DNA from: Arabidopsis thaliana
Lineage: Eukaryota; Streptophyta; Magnoliopsida; Brassicales; Brassicaceae
Direction: 5' to 3'
Assembly (NCBI RefSeq): GCF_000001735.4
Contig: NC_003076.8
Span: 17,301,835-17,365,834 of the forward strand
DNA length: 64,000 bases
A program made the position numbers and the translations under genes. Positions 10,768 to 24,525 of this stretch are shown piece after piece (within the stretch, counting starts at the first letter, position 1; the number at the start of each line of letters is the position of its first letter). A model generated the notes under the pieces. The model worked only from the letters and a program-made list of their open reading frames with translations, had not been told where the DNA came from and made no database searches.

Positions 10768-12669
10768 ATGGACCACTTCTCTTACAGGAATACAAACAAG
10801 ATGGTCAGGACCCACGTTGTTGTCGGTTCCAGACCCTGTTGTTTCTCTTGTGCCATGGAGGAAAAAGACCCTTGTGTTAGAAAAGCATGGTTAGAGTTAT
10901 CTCTGAGAGATATGCACATGATAAGAGATGATACAGAGCTTGCTCTCACGCTCAGTTTCATCTGGAGATACGCCATGGCAGACCCCGAGAACCCCGAGTT
11001 ACCGTCTCTCGGTGTCTTTGAGTGCATGACAAGGTTGATGAAGAAAGGTCTTGAGGATGTAGAATGGGTAATGACTGGCCAAAATGTGTATGTTCCTTAC
11101 TATGCAGCTCATATCATTGGATCTTACACCATGAAGAAGCCCGATTTTGCTACAAAAGCTGTGGAGTCTGGAGTCATAGCTCCATTGCTTGAGCTTATGA
11201 GAAGAAAGATGAGTTGGGTCGAGCAAAGAGTCGTCGTTAGGGCGTTAGGTCACTTGGCGAGCTACGAGACAACGTTTGAGGCAGTGGCTGCTTACGAGGA
11301 TGAGGTGGTGAGATTAGCTATGGAGATTGCAATGACATGTGTTGATGTTGTATATGAAGAGTTTGTGAGTGTTCAAGAAAAAGAAGGAAGAGTGAGGTAT
11401 CACAGTGACTTGCTTACTAGAGGACTTGGAGGGTTAGAGATGGAAGACCGAAAAGCCGAGGAATGGGCAAGCCAACTCCAATGCTGGTCACTTCATTTAC
11501 TCAATTGCTTTGCTTACAAGCAAAAGTGTATTTCTCTTATTTGCAACAAAACATTTCTCAAGGAGCTTAGTCAAATGTGGGGTGGATTGGTTAACCACAC
11601 TTCTCCTTCGGGCATCGGACTAATCCGGATTCTTTGTTATAGTAAACAAGGGCGAAGGCATGTATCGGGATCGAGAGAAATGATACTGAGTCTATGTAAC
11701 CTCTCCCGGTCTTCTGATGATTGGCAATACATGGGGATAGATTGCCTTTTGCTGCTTCTTAAAGACCAAGCAACAAGGTACAATGTCTTAGAGATGTCAT
11801 TGTTTTATCTAGTAGACCTAGTTGAGGTTAAAGCTCTTAACGTCAGAAAAAACTTAGGTGATAGAATAACTAAGGTTCTTTTAATGCATTACTGCAAGAC
11901 AAAGAAAGGTTGTGCTTACTCTCACAAGGCCCAAAAAGCTTTGAAAGAACTATGGAGGAATAAAGTAGAAAGGAGAAGGAGGGAGAGAAAGTTTATGAGT
12001 AAGAATCAAGATTTTCTGAGAGAGACAAGTGTTGTTGTATATTTGATTAAGCAGCAAGCAAACCAACTTCTTCATGTAGGAGACATAGAGGGAGCTATTA
12101 AATGCTACACCGAAGCAATAGGCTTATGTCCTTTAAAACTTAGGAGAAAGAGAATGAATCTTTATAGCGAAAGAGGAGAGTGTTACTTACTTCTTGGAGA
12201 TGTAGATGCGGCCATAAGTGATTGCACAAGAGCTCTTTGCTTGTCGGAACCAGTGAATTCTCATGGTAAGAGTCTTTGGACAAGGTCAAGAGCTTATGAC
12301 ATCAAAGGGCTTTCAAGAGAAAGCTTGATGGATTGTATCATGTTCGTCAATGGCCGCTGCTTTCGTGGTAATATCCCTTACTATGCTGCTCAAATGATAA
12401 GCAAACAGATGGAGGCTACGTGGCTGTTTGAAAAGGCTAGAGCATCAAAGCTTGGAAGAATGATGCTCAAGGAGAAATTTCACTTAACAGGTATATTCAT
12501 TTTCTTATATATATGTATGAATATAAGTTCTTGAATCTTTTCTAGATAAAACAATTTCATATTACATTGTTTATCTCTCTGGCAAGGTTTGTCGACGATC
12601 ACAGAAGAACCCGAGAAGAAGAAGGAAGGATTGATGATGCAAAGGAAGAATCTTGATCCCTTGGAGTGA
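10768..12669 (+). CDS. ARM-repeat / TPR-like protein
   Basis: Two exons, 10768-12490 and 12587-12669, encode 601 residues; the first in-frame ATG (MDHFSYR) is taken as start. The body is alpha-helical and Armadillo-like, with segments such as VIAPLLELMRRK and VVVRALGHLASYE around residues 135-180. A TPR-like region covers about residues 428-530 (ANQLLHVGDIEGAIKCYTEAI, then YLLLGDVDAAISDCTRAL). A run of basic residues (NKVERRRRERKF) precedes it. ARM and TPR repeats are protein-protein scaffolds; no enzyme motif is visible and the molecular role is unknown. The second exon only adds a charged tail of about 27 residues. Remembered as AT5G43120. Confidence 0.85.
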
Positions 12670-13773
12670 TCAATATCTATGAAGCGATTTTAATTATTCT
12701 ATCTCATTAGTTTTTTCTTTTCGTTTTCTATTAGAATGTTTGGTACTTTTGTGATGGATTAGTATCGATTTGTCAAAGAGTTTAAGTGTTGTACTAATCA
12801 CTATGTACTAGTACTACTAGAATTCTTATTTATATCGTTCTTTAGTTTATAAAATGGTTGCATTAAGATTGTATTTACTCATCCACATATTTACTAAAAA
12901 CAAACCCTAGTAATTTAAAGACAATTTTCTCCAATGTTGTTCTTTTTTTTTATATTCTTTACGACTTCATCTACCAAAATCATAACCATAAGCATAGTAT
13001 TATTATTATTTTCTTAATTGTTTTCCATCTAATATTAGTATGAAACTTTTCCTTATTGAGTTTTCTTCTAGTCTATCCTTAGAATTTGAAGTGTATTGTC
13101 TATATATAGATAAGATCGAATCCTTAAATATTATGAAAAAGTTACACGATGAAACACTAAAAACATAATTGAAATTCGTGTTTTCAGTATATTTATGGGT
13201 TCTTAGTAGTTACAACGTTGTTTTCTTGGCATTGAATAGAGTGAAAACGAGTATTTTATGCGAAGTAGTAAATGGGATAGAGGTGCGAGTCACAGAAGGT
13301 GGGGAGGACCACAAAACCACAATTAAGTTCCGCGTGATCTTTACTCATTCTTTTACTTGAATAATATGGTTTAGTGTAGACAAATTTCTCGAGTTTGCGT
13401 GTATTATTTGGACTAAACACAATATTTTTATCATCTATTTACAAGAAATATCAATAAGAGTAATGAAGTTATAGCAACCATATTAATAATTTGTGATTAT
13501 TTATTTGATGGGTCCAGTCGCTAACTAGACGGTGTGATACATACTGTATATGATTTAACAAAGAGTACTTTTGTCTTTCAATTTTGCATTGGATGCAAAG
13601 TATTGAGATATGAGTCACTAGAAGATGTGTTGTAAATTGACGTTTGAGTTGAAATGGCCATGAAAAAACAATGAACATAACAGAAACAAATCACAATGGT
13701 ATAAAAATAAATGACTTGGGGCCTTGACGATTAAATTATCATCAGAAGCTTATAAATATAATGATTCTTCTTT
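12670..13773. other. Intergenic between two converging genes
   Basis: This is the 3' side of both the ARM/TPR gene and TAF4. It is AT-rich with several short chance frames and no supported gene. Confidence 0.6.
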
Positions 13774-16700
13774 CTATTGAATTAATCGATACATCAGAGT
13801 GGATTTGGACATCTGTGGCTCTCTTTCGAGGACCGCAACCACATCCTTCACAGAGATTGTCCTCACCACTTTCGGTTGAAGCGACGAACCTTGGTTTTTC
13901 CCTACTCTTCGACCACCTGCAAACAAGAATCCAAAGCTCATCATCGCAAACCAAAACCGTGAGGAACTAACTCGATAGACAATCCCCACACCACAGCTAG
14001 ATTCTTAGCATTTCCTAACACTAGCAGCATTTCATGCTTTCAAGGAGGGTTTATCGGTTTGTTCATCGGCTTTGCTAGGGGAAACAAGTTAAAAAGGATG
14101 GACTCACCAGTACCAGAAAACCGTCGTCCACCATCTTGTCTATCTTTGGAGTTCTTTCCTCCACCTGAAGTAGTTTTCTGATTCCCATCTTTACCAGCTT
14201 CAGATACAGATTTCTGACGAGCTTCAGCCATTAATTGCCATTTTAAGAACGCATCATCTCCTCCGACAGCAGCACGAGCAGCAACATTTGCAGCTGTCGT
14301 TCTCATTTTGTCGTCATCCTCTTTATTTCCCTTCACATGTCGAAACCACTTTTGTAAGAACACTGCAACGGTATTATTAATTTCCACAAATGTATTATTA
14401 ATTTCTCCATACCTTCACACCCTTTGAACGATTATCTTCTTTATCCTTCTCACTGTCAACTCCACCATCACCTTCTTCACTCTGCAGCAAAAAGATGAAA
14501 TTTGCAATGTCTGTGTGTTGTAGTAAACATAAGAACATAGATAATGAGCTCAGAACAGACCTCACTCGGTTTCTTAAGCTTTTCTGCTTCAGCCTGTTTC
14601 TTCTCCCATTCTTCCTTCACCTTCTGATTCATTTCGTTGATTTGTAGCCGAATATCTGATGTGATAAAAGTCCGGTGCCTAGATTTCTCAGCATCAACCC
14701 GCTGAAGAAGCATTTTTAGCTTCAGACAGAATTTATCAAACAATGTTGAACCAGGTAGTAAGAGAAAGTTAGACTGACCTGCTTTGACAACCGAATTATA
14801 TGGGATAATAGTCCTCGCATCCTTTCCTCCACACACTGAAAGCAAATACATGAGAAAAGGGGAAAAAGAAGCTCAAGTATTGTATGCAAACAATGCACAC
14901 GAAGTTGACATCTCACCAAAGATAAGCACCGTTCGACATCATTGCTTATCTGCTTTAACCCGGCTTTAGCCACTGCCAGATAAGAAAAGCATATGTAAGC
15001 TTCGTCTCCAAGTGATTCAATAACTAGAAATTAAAATAGAAGAAGATATGGGAAGTATCCCAACTAATTTCCGCCAGCTTTCTTTGCAGAGGATTCTTCT
15101 GCAAGATTAATCTTTCTTCTTCTTCGTGCACAACTCTCCGAGATGCTTCGGAAACACGACCATCTTCCTTGGCCCCAGAAAATAATTGTTCTTCCTCTTC
15201 CTAAATCAAATGCAGACAAAAAATGATTTACTTCAGTAATCTACATCCAGATTAAAATTGAAAACTGAAGCTACCAGGAAACGCACCCTGAGATTAACAC
15301 CACTGACTGCAGTGACATCATTGAGCTGTTCAATACTTTGATCCATAGAATTCCCTGCTACTTTTTGCTTCTTGCTGCAAGTTGATCCATGCAAAACGAT
15401 TATGATTTTATATTACTTGGGGACTCGAAAAGAAAAGTGGTTTACACTTAAAAATCCATACATCAGAAGTCTATTATTAACGAAGAAAGAGTGACTTAAA
15501 AAACTGTTCCCTGTTTCTAAGCCTGAGCAGATCAATTACCTTGGTGGTGGAGGTGAAGAACCTAATGTCTCAAGAGGTTTTTTCTGACCAACAGAAGGCT
15601 TTTTGGGTGGCATCCTAGCATTAGCTCCTCCTTGAGAGGTTCCCAATGGGCCACGAGAATTCATCTGATGGATACACAAACAATGTTAATGATGTCCAAT
15701 TGAAACTTTTCCTATTTACTGTTTATAGTAGAAATTATAAAACCCAAAACAAGGAAAAACAATAGATGTCCAGGTTGTCGGACATAACACGGAAAATATG
15801 CAAGGGCTTTTGAAGCGCCATAGTTGCCCCAGCAGCTCAAAGAGAAGAGGCAAACAAGAACAGTGGAGACTGACTTTTATAATGAGAAAACTATATATTA
15901 ATAGATCTCTTACAGTTGTGCTGGCGTCTAGTTGAGTTGTCATGGAAGGAGAAACAGAGCTTGCAGGCGCCATGTTGTTAGGCGTGGATAAAACCATTCT
16001 AGAGGACTCCTTCTCTAAGTCCTCATTCGAAGTCATTGAGGCTGCATTATTCTTTTCAAAACTTTGATCAACTGATTCCTGCTTTACGTGGGACACTGAT
16101 GATCCTTGACCAGGTGCAGAATTTAGAGGCAATGATGAGCTGTTCTGGAAGTGCGATGTAGCGCCACCCTGAACCCTACTCGGATCATTTACAGAACTTG
16201 GCCTCTCAAACTTGGGCATAGTCATCATGTTTGTGGTAGACTGGGGCGGTCCTCCAAGACCAGTTGATCCCATAGGCTGGTTATGTGCCACATGTCTCAT
16301 ATGGGAATCATGAAGGTGAGGTCTCAACGTGGAACCAGAAGCATTGGTGTTTGGACCCGGGAATGAATGAAAACTACCAGAAGTGGTATACATAGGAAAA
16401 GAACTTGGTGGATGCTGCATCTGGTGCTGCGGATGTTTGGTAAGTCCCTGTACCGGAACTGAACTGCCTAAGGTGCCTGAAGCTGAGGACGGTAGTTGGT
16501 TAAGATGGACTGCACGAGGATCAGACTGAGATTTTTGATTATTGATTTCTGCGAATGAATAGATTTAATCAGGTAAGATATTGGCTCCTGCATGGAAGTA
16601 ATAAGATATATCTATGGAGAGTATAGAAGCTTTTATGATAATGGTGAAAGAAAAATAAAAAAGAATGCATTAGTGAATAATTTATACCAGTAGAAGGAGC

Positions 16701-19310
16701 TTGAATTCCAATTTTTCCCTGGTTATAGTTCACCTGAAAACAATGAGCACAAATTACAAATAAATAAGAATCTATACCCAATTTCAAATGCTTCAACGGT
16801 TAGCACAATTTTAGTTGGAATTAAGAACCCAGTTCAAAAAGCAAAACCTTCATTAAAATAGTAGAAAACAGAACAAAGAGAATAACTTTGGTTCCCTCGG
16901 ACAAAGATAAAGAGCTTCAACCTTATATATAGGAAAAGATAACTCCCAAACGAAAAAGGGAAAGAAAATAGAAATTCTAATTAGAATTGGACTAAACTTT
17001 TCGTATCTTATTATAATTATAATGGGAAATAAGATTAAATCGTATCAGTTGGTGTACTTGAACTAGTCCTACTCTGCAGACATTGACCACAAACGCTGGA
17101 CGTATAAATTTAGCACCGTTTTAACATGTAAATGTGGGACAAACGCAAGTCAGTAAACTCATATGATTAGATCATCCCAGGCATAAGTCTGATAACCTTT
17201 GGAAAGGAATAATAATCTGCTAAGATTGGTATTCTGTAAGAAAGTAAATCTCGACTTTTTGGTAGTGATCAAAATAGAGGAAAATAAAGAGTTTTTCCCT
17301 AATTCAATATGTTGTATCTAATTTATGAAGCTAAAATATATATTCTAAACATCATTTGACTTATCAACAGTTCTACTTCATGTCAGACCATTCTATGTGC
17401 ATTCAAGCTAATAAAAAACAATAGTCTTTTGATCCAGCTAAATTCAAAGAGCAAATGTAAAAAAAGAGTAAAAATGTAAAGCACTAGCAAGCAGAACTTT
17501 TAGACAAACAATTCCAACATGATTCCACTTACAAACTAATACCCTAGGTTGGTTGTCTGGTTTTAGTCACAACATGGCACAATATATGCAAAATGGTAAT
17601 ACCTGCTGGAGTTTACTAACTGCCATCCTGAGCATCTGATCGCCCACAATATCTTTCATATGTCGTGTGAACCCCTCTTTGGGGATTTCATTTTTCTGCA
17701 AAAAAAAGTAGCAGAAGGAAAGAAATGATAATACAATAGCTTTGGAACAGAATGTCAAATGATTTCACAGATAGACATACCTTAAGTCTAGCATATAGGG
17801 TACGGAGCTGCAGTGCTCTATCTTTATCGAGTTGGTTCATTAAAGTAGGAAGCAAAGCAGCAAATGGTACTTGCTTAGGGTTGCGGTTTATAGGGTTAAC
17901 ATTCATAGGGTTAACAGGCGGTTCCACTCCCCGAGCCTGTTGACTACTCATCTTTTGCAGTTTCATATACTGAGATTCACTCTCTTGATTATGGGATCTA
18001 TCTGATTCATTACCAGTAGGATTCTTTTCACTAATCGGTAACCCAGTTGATTGGGGGACCTGCGAGGGATTCTCCCAGAGTTGACCAGCTCGATGAAGGT
18101 CTTGAGGCTGGTTGTGTTGTAAATGAGGTTCATTTGCGCGTTTCAAATCATGTTGATGTTGATTTTCTAAAGTCGATCCTTCTTGCTCCTTCATCTGAGT
18201 ACTTTCAAGGCTATGCTGAGTCTGGACATTGATATTAGAATCTCCAATACCATTCTTCCATGTCGAAAACTGCTGCCTGGAAGAATGGTTGTTTCCTATA
18301 AAAATAATAGAAGCAATTGGTTGATGATACTCAAATCACAAGTTAAACTGGAGGAAAAATCATATAATACCCAAAAAAGGACAAAAGACAGGATTTTGTT
18401 GTAGCAGATTATGCACACAAAATGCATACTCAGTAGCTCTCATACACCTATCCACAAATCACAACCTATTTGTATTTCAATATTTAATGGTGTAGTCAGA
18501 GGAAAGAGATCACTTCCAGCACCAGAGACAGAAAATAATGATTTAAGGAGACACGTAATCATCGTCAAGATTGCAGTGAACCAAGAACAAAGCCTAACAC
18601 TAAAATAGTATCAGCATCACCAACCTATGTCTACCCTGGCTAATAAATCCCATCACACTGATCAATTTTAATGACTCAACAATCAACTAGTACAGGCTAT
18701 ATTGGCAATGACAAAGCTTATCCCGATATTAACATACAGAAACCCTAACAAACTAATATTTCATGACCTTAACTATTGCTTTAATACAGGACTGAAACTT
18801 CCAAACATGTCACTAGATTAGCAAGGTTTACAATATAGCCTAACCAAGGCATCTTCTTAAGTTATCCATGTTCCAAGAGTAATAACCTATCTGAGAAAAC
18901 TGTATATATTAAAAACAAGCACAACTTTGCTAACATGTCAAAGCTTCCCAAAGCAGCCAATCCAAGATAAAACCAAAAGATACTATCTTTATATTAACTA
19001 ATAGTACCACAAAAATTAAAATCTCAGACATAAAATTTAAGAGCGAATTTGTAGAGAAACCAAACCTGGGTTTGTCACGTGGGGTATTGAAGTTGTCATA
19101 GAACCTTCAATATCACGATTCAGAGCAGCTTGGAACGCGTCTACGTCAGCTCCTGAATGCATCGATTCATCCTAAAATAATACAATTCGACCGGAATCAA
19201 AAACCACGAAGACGATTCCAGATACATCACACAAAATTGGATTTTGAAACGAGTGAGATTAGAAACCTAACCTCATCTTCTTCAAGGAGCTTGAAAATTG
19301 AAGGATCCAT
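13774..19310 (-). CDS. TAF4: TBP-associated factor 4 (TFIID subunit)
   Basis: Fifteen exons on the minus strand: 19310-19272, 19171-19066, 18295-17781, 17695-17603, 16733-16688, 16548-15914, 15664-15540, 15374-15287, 15200-15065, 14972-14917, 14835-14779, 14701-14561, 14481-14413, about 14348 (or 14330)-14108, and 13916-13774. They give about 823-829 residues. The start [13 protein letters not shown] is the first ATG. A Gln/Ser-rich N-terminus is followed by an RST domain (about residues 185-250), the module shared by RCD1, SRO and TAF4 that binds transcription factors. A Ser/Pro-rich middle follows, then the TAF4 histone-fold region (near residues 520-640: [35 protein letters not shown]) that pairs with TAF12. 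It ends [13 protein letters not shown]4 acts in the nucleus as a TFIID core subunit. The exon-9 donor (GTTGGG) is weak, and the exon-14 acceptor is ambiguous by 18 bases. Remembered as AT5G43130. Confidence 0.92.
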
Positions 19311-19735
19311 TGAAATAGCTGGGGAAGGCAAAGAGAGAAAGAGAGCTCTCGGCGTAGATGAATTAATAGGAAACAGATGTTATAAGATTAGTCCTAAACT
19401 AACCTCATGTCGTTTATTAGCTTTGTTTTAGCACTGTATGTCGTTTTTAATTTTGATCGAAAAAAAACGATACCGTTTGTTATGGATGAGTAACCTCATG
19501 TTGTTTATTGGTGTTCTTTTAAAAACTGCATGACGTTTAATGGAATACGAAAAACGCTGTCGTTTGCTTTATTGCGTGGAGAGATATATCAAACTTTATG
19601 TCGTTTATTGGTTTTGGTTAAGCACTGTTTGTTGTTTGCGTGTATTGAGACTAAAAGTTCTGGTACAGAGAGAGAGATACATCAAAAGTACAGTGTAAGC
19701 TGCCGCCATTAACGAAGCATCGGCGAAAAAAGAAG
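19311..19735. promoter_or_regulatory. Short divergent promoter shared by TAF4 and the Mpv17/PMP22 gene
   Basis: Only 425 bases separate the two opposed start codons, so both promoters and leaders lie here. No strong TATA box is seen on either side. The stretch contains three diverged direct repeats, described separately. Confidence 0.7.
19401..19640 (+). repeat. Three diverged tandem units in the divergent promoter
   Basis: Similar ~48-base blocks begin at about 19401, 19492 and 19591. Each reads roughly AAC-C/T-T-C/T-ATGTCGTTTATTGG followed by a T-rich run and GCACTGT or ACTGCAT and then a second GTCGTTT-like core. Spacing is 91 and 99 bases. The repeated core (TGTCGTTT / TGTTGTTT / TGACGTTT) occurs about twice per unit. 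Confidence 0.6.
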
Positions 19736-21390
19736 ATGAATATCGTTGGATTGAGCAAACGTTTCTTCTCCGATCGTCGCTCTCTTCACGGGATCAACAA
19801 TGCTCTCTTGAAAACAGTGTTCACCGGTCGGAAACCGATTCTCGGATTCTCCGGCCGATCGATTCACGAGCTACGCAAAACTGGGAATTTCGTAATCCCT
19901 CGTGTTTTCTCCGTGTCGCGAAATCTAACGACGAAGGCTTCGTCTTCTTCTTCGAAACAACCTGCGTTTCTACGATGGTATTTGAGAAAGCTCGAATCAC
20001 ATCCTTTTATGACTAAGAGTATCACTACTTCTGTCATCTATATGGCTGCAGATCTCACTTCTCAGGTTTTTTTTTGAATCTTTGTAGTTTTTGGAATTTA
20101 GGGTTCTTTCTCATTTCATTACTAATTAGAGAATTTTGTTAAAGTTTTGAATTTTATCTCTTGATTTAGGAAGAAAAGACTAATCTTCATTTGTTATTAT
20201 ACCAAGACAATTCCAAATTTGATTTGAAACTAGATCATAATCTTACTAGTGGAAGAAGTTATAATACTTTAGTAAAGAATAGGTGGAGATAGCACTAAAA
20301 GTTGGTGTTTTTTAATGAATTGTTATTCTCATATTTTTGGTTTAGTCTGTGTTCTCAACTGTTGTTCTTTGATGTGTGAGACTGTACTTACAGTGTTTAC
20401 TGAATCTGTATATTGTACTCTTGTGAATTTGAAGTCTTTCTGTACTGAATAATGGATGAATTTAGTATTGGTTTGATTACTCAGAAAACTCACACTCCAA
20501 TCCGAATAGTCTAATCTTCTTGTTATTATCTCTTGTGAATACTTATTGCTAAGGTGAAAAAAGCTTTAGGTGTGTGTGTTGGGGTTCTTGTAAACTCTGT
20601 TTTTCTTCTTGTCATTAGTGGATTTCTCTTTTGAGTCTTTTTATGATCATGTTGTGGTGCTCTTCCCCCAGTAATATGTTAGAGCGAAACTAGAGAACCT
20701 TTTGTTTTGTTTTATTTGTGTTGACTCTCTAAATTCTTCAACAGATGATCACAATGGAGCCAACTGGTTCTTTTGACTTGATAAGAACAGCGAGAATGGC
20801 GAGCTTTGGGTTGATATTTCTCGGGCCGTCTCAGCATCTGTGGTTCAGTTATCTTTCGAAGATATTGCCAAAGCGCGACGTGTTGACAACCTTTAAGAAA
20901 ATAATGATGGGGCAGGTTCTTTTCGGACCTGTTAGCAACACAGTCTTCTATTCCTACAATGCTGCTTTACAAGGTACATAACATAATCAAACCTCTATGG
21001 ATTGAACGGATTTAGCTTTTTACGGTTTCTCTGCCTGTAAATTTATGGTGCTCATTATGAGATTGGTTCTGGCACGTTGTTGGTCCTTTTTAAGGCGAAA
21101 ATTCTGAGGAAATTGTGGCGAGATTGAAGAGAGATCTTCTGCCAACATTGAAAAATGGACTTATGTATTGGCCGGTCTGTGATTTTGTTACATTCAAGTA
21201 TGTGCCAGTTCATCTACAGGTAAACCAAATATCTATCTTATTACTTTCTCTATTGTTTGGGATGTTTGAAGACACTTCTTAACTTCAACTTGTAATCTTC
21301 TGGTTGCAGCCACTGATGAATAGCTCGTGCGCATATATATGGACAATCTATTTGACATATATGGCAAACCAGACGAAAGCTGACAGCTGA
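19736..21390 (+). CDS. Mpv17/PMP22-family membrane protein
   Basis: Four exons, 19736-20065, 20745-20973, 21095-21219 and 21310-21390, encode 254 residues. The N-terminus (about 1-85) is basic and Ser-rich with few acidic residues, as in a mitochondrial or plastid targeting peptide. The family domain follows: WYLRKLESHPFMTKSITT, GPSQHLWFSYL, KKIMMGQVLFGPV, then LKNGLMYWPVCDFVTFKYVPVHLQ and WTIYLTYMAN. These are the usual four membrane spans and the W-P signature of Mpv17/PMP22 proteins of peroxisomal and inner mitochondrial membranes. Members are linked to small-solute permeability and ROS handling; the substrate here is unknown. It is transcribed away from TAF4 across a shared 425-bp promoter. 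Remembered as AT5G43140. Confidence 0.9.
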
Positions 21391-23241
21391 ACAATGACAA
21401 GTATGAGTGTTCTGGGTCACACGCAATCGCATTCTTTTTATTCAATTGAACCAACCATCAGTACTAGTAGATTTTTTTTGTTTTTTTGGTGTCTACAATG
21501 CAGCAAAAGTATCGCATAGATATGGACATAAACATGTATGAATTTTGATCATCTAAGCATATATTTATCAGGAAGTCTCAAAGTTCCATCGCGTTTTACT
21601 GCGAAAACTTGCTTCACCATCTTCTTTTACTTTTTGTTACTTTCTTGTAACATTTTGACTAAAAAAATAATTTGGTTTATTTTTGTTTATTTAAATTAAT
21701 GCCAAAAATAAATTAGGGTAGGTAAAACTAGTATGAGGTTAACCACATAATTCACAAATGAAACCAAACTTAGGCCACGTTTTAGGTCATATTGCCTCCT
21801 TGAATCATATAACATCATTCTTCCATTGTCACATTGTGGCCAAAATAAAACACTATTTATCGTCCTAAGTATATATAATTGCCCTTACACTTTTGTCCTA
21901 CTATACTTTTAAGAAAATAACAATTGGCACGAGATATTTGCCGTCAGAAAAAAAAATGATACTGTTTGGTCTTCCGTATTTTCTTCCACAAAAAATGAAT
22001 AAAAACCCAATTTGATTTCATGAAAGCCATCAGGAAATCTACACGTGGAGGCAACTAGGAGCTACCGACAATTTAATAGTGTTCGTCGTATACAACGGCA
22101 CTCGACATTTGGGACCCATACTGAATCTTATCATACGTGGCTCAAATCTAATTGGTATGACGTCAGCATGCCGAAAGGGAGAAGACGCAGCTAAGTGATT
22201 TTCCTTTATTATCCTCCTTCACAAATCGAAAGTCGAAAACTCTTTTTTTTTTTGTTTTGTTACCATTATAATTGAACCGAACCAATTTAAATTGAACCAA
22301 TTTTTTTTGTTTTTCTGAATTGAACTAAATTTTATCATCCCAATTCAATTCAATCTCATTTCTATTATAACTCGACTGATAATTAAATTAATATCAAAAA
22401 TATCTCCATTTATATGATTGGTATTTTTTAGAAAAAATAATATGAAGATGAAAAAAAATGGGAAGAAAAGTAGAATAATTTATTTTATTTGTCATAAAAT
22501 TTACATACTCAAACTAAGGCAAATGTTTACATATAAAATATCATATTTTTTTATATAAATATATATATTTGTTATTATTAAAAACGTATCATAATTTTTC
22601 ACAGTTGTACCGCATATTTCCGTTTCAATCCAAAATATGTTTTATTCAGAACAAAATAAGAGATTAGATTATATGATTAGTGAGTTTTTAACAGAACTTA
22701 GATTAATTTAATATCTAAATTCAATTATTTACATTATAAATTATAATTAACAATCAATCACAACCTTTTAAAAATATTTCATTTATTGCCTAGAAGTAAC
22801 TATTTTTATTTTTATCATAATCTTATAACTAACACCTAACGGAGTCCTAATCTGAACAAAAAAATGTTTCACACCAAATCCAAATAAATTTTGATATAAC
22901 CTATTTTCCAAAACCCAAATCATAAAACTTCACTATCCGAACCAAATCAACCAGACCAGAAGAATGTCAGAAGAAAAAAAGATTTGTTTTCACCATCAGT
23001 GAGGAAAGGACCAAAATGTCTTTGCACGATTGTATTCAATATTTATAATACGTTTATAAGAATAAAACATAGAATATACGGCTGATATTTCCTTTCCTAT
23101 TAAAATATTTTTTATTTTAATAAGACTCTCTCTCTTTATCTACTTAGTTTTAAGTTATTGCTTGTAACGTCAGTTTTTGGGGGTTGGGTTTCTTCTCCCT
23201 TCCTACATCCTCTCTCTTCTCTTTCTCTACACTTTCATCTA
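21391..23241. promoter_or_regulatory. Long intergenic/upstream region with bZIP-type elements
   Basis: No gene is seen. A cluster within about 125 bases holds a G-box (CACGTG, 22042-22047), an ACGTGG core (22134-22140) and a palindromic TGACGTCA (22158-22165), all known bZIP-type binding sequences. It sits about 1.1 kb upstream of the next start codon. The rest is strongly AT-rich. Confidence 0.45.
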
Positions 23242-23855
23242 ATGGCCGGCCTGAGATGGAGAGAGTGGTGGAACACGATGGCCTTCCCCACCCGGCGTAT
23301 CTGGAATCGTTTCACCGTTCGCGTCGGGTTTCGACACAGCGGTAAGCTCCAATCCTCTACCCTCCTTTTCACCGAGGGCTAAGAATCCTCTGTTTCATCA
23401 TCAATCGAAAAACGAATAAAAGTTGATCTTTACGAGATTAGTTTAGATTTTATCACGTTCTTTTGTGATTCTTGATCATATCTAGAAACTGTCGGTGGAA
23501 AAAATTTTAGCTATCAAGAATTAGGTTTTGTTGCTTTATCCGTGATGGTCTTGAGGAAAAATCTTTACTATGGAGGATTTAGTCACCTTTCGGATTATTC
23601 GAACGTTTCGATAAAACCCGAATAAATCGTTGTTAAGTGTTTTTAAAAAACACTAAATGATTGTTCTTTTGTGTTGTAGGACTTTTGAGGTTAGAACATG
23701 ACGTGAGTTCTTGCGAGTATGAAGACATACACATAATGTGGAATTTGTTACACAAGAATGAAGATCTTACACGCGTACCAATCCAACAACAACAACAACA
23801 GAGGAAGAAACCTTGTTGGAATCTTCTTGGTTCGTATCTTTGCCAAAGATTCTGA
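23242..23855 (+). CDS. Small conserved-looking protein of unknown function (91 aa)
   Basis: Two exons, 23242-23341 and 23680-23855, join in phase to give 91 residues starting MAGLRWREWWN and ending SYLCQRF. The N-terminal half is basic and Trp/Arg-rich (WREWWNTMAFPTRRIWNRF), consistent with a targeting or membrane-proximal segment. The second half has a short acidic patch, a run of five to six Gln from CAA codons, and a terminal Cys-containing tail. I recognise no catalytic domain. The locus (remembered as AT5G43150) has carried an 'elongation factor' label that the sequence does not support. A second, longer open frame overlapping exon 2 looks like a frame shadow. Confidence 0.75.
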
Positions 23856-24525
23856 TCCGTTTTATGATATAAACCAAACCATTGTTGTATTTGAGAGAGC
23901 CTTGACGGGTCCCTTGCAGTGTGGTGTGGTTTTATTGACAAATTTCGCAAATAATGAATCCGAGGTTGCAGAGTTTTAAATTAGCTGTTATATATTCCAT
24001 TGCATACCTCTATGTACTTATCATCACATGAGTGTTGTATATATATTACAAAATGCTTTACATAGTTTGATACTACCTATGTTCATCTACTTGGTTTCAT
24101 TGATCTTGCCTTTTCACATAAGAAAACAGAACAAATCTTAACTTAAAACTCCCAAGTTGCTAAAAAATGGATTTTGTAATAGAAGGAAAAACTTTCTTGA
24201 GAATCCAATGATAAATTTATCAAATTTTAAAATCAAAGCCTTTTTCCAAGGAAAAGGAATAATATAGTGGTATCTTTATTTAATAGGTCTCTTTAGAAAG
24301 AAAAAAGACATCCCTATTCCATAAAAAAGATTAGACTTCCAAGTTCCAAATTAGTGGCCATTATTAAAAGAAATTAAATTAGCAACCAATGAGAAAGATG
24401 AAACGTCAGAATCAATTGGTTAGATACTGATGTCCAAACAAGTGTGTGTGTGTTTGCTTCATATATGTGTGTCGGCTGCTTCTAGGCTTATTAAAAGGCC
24501 GGTCTTTAAAAGAGTATTCAACAAG

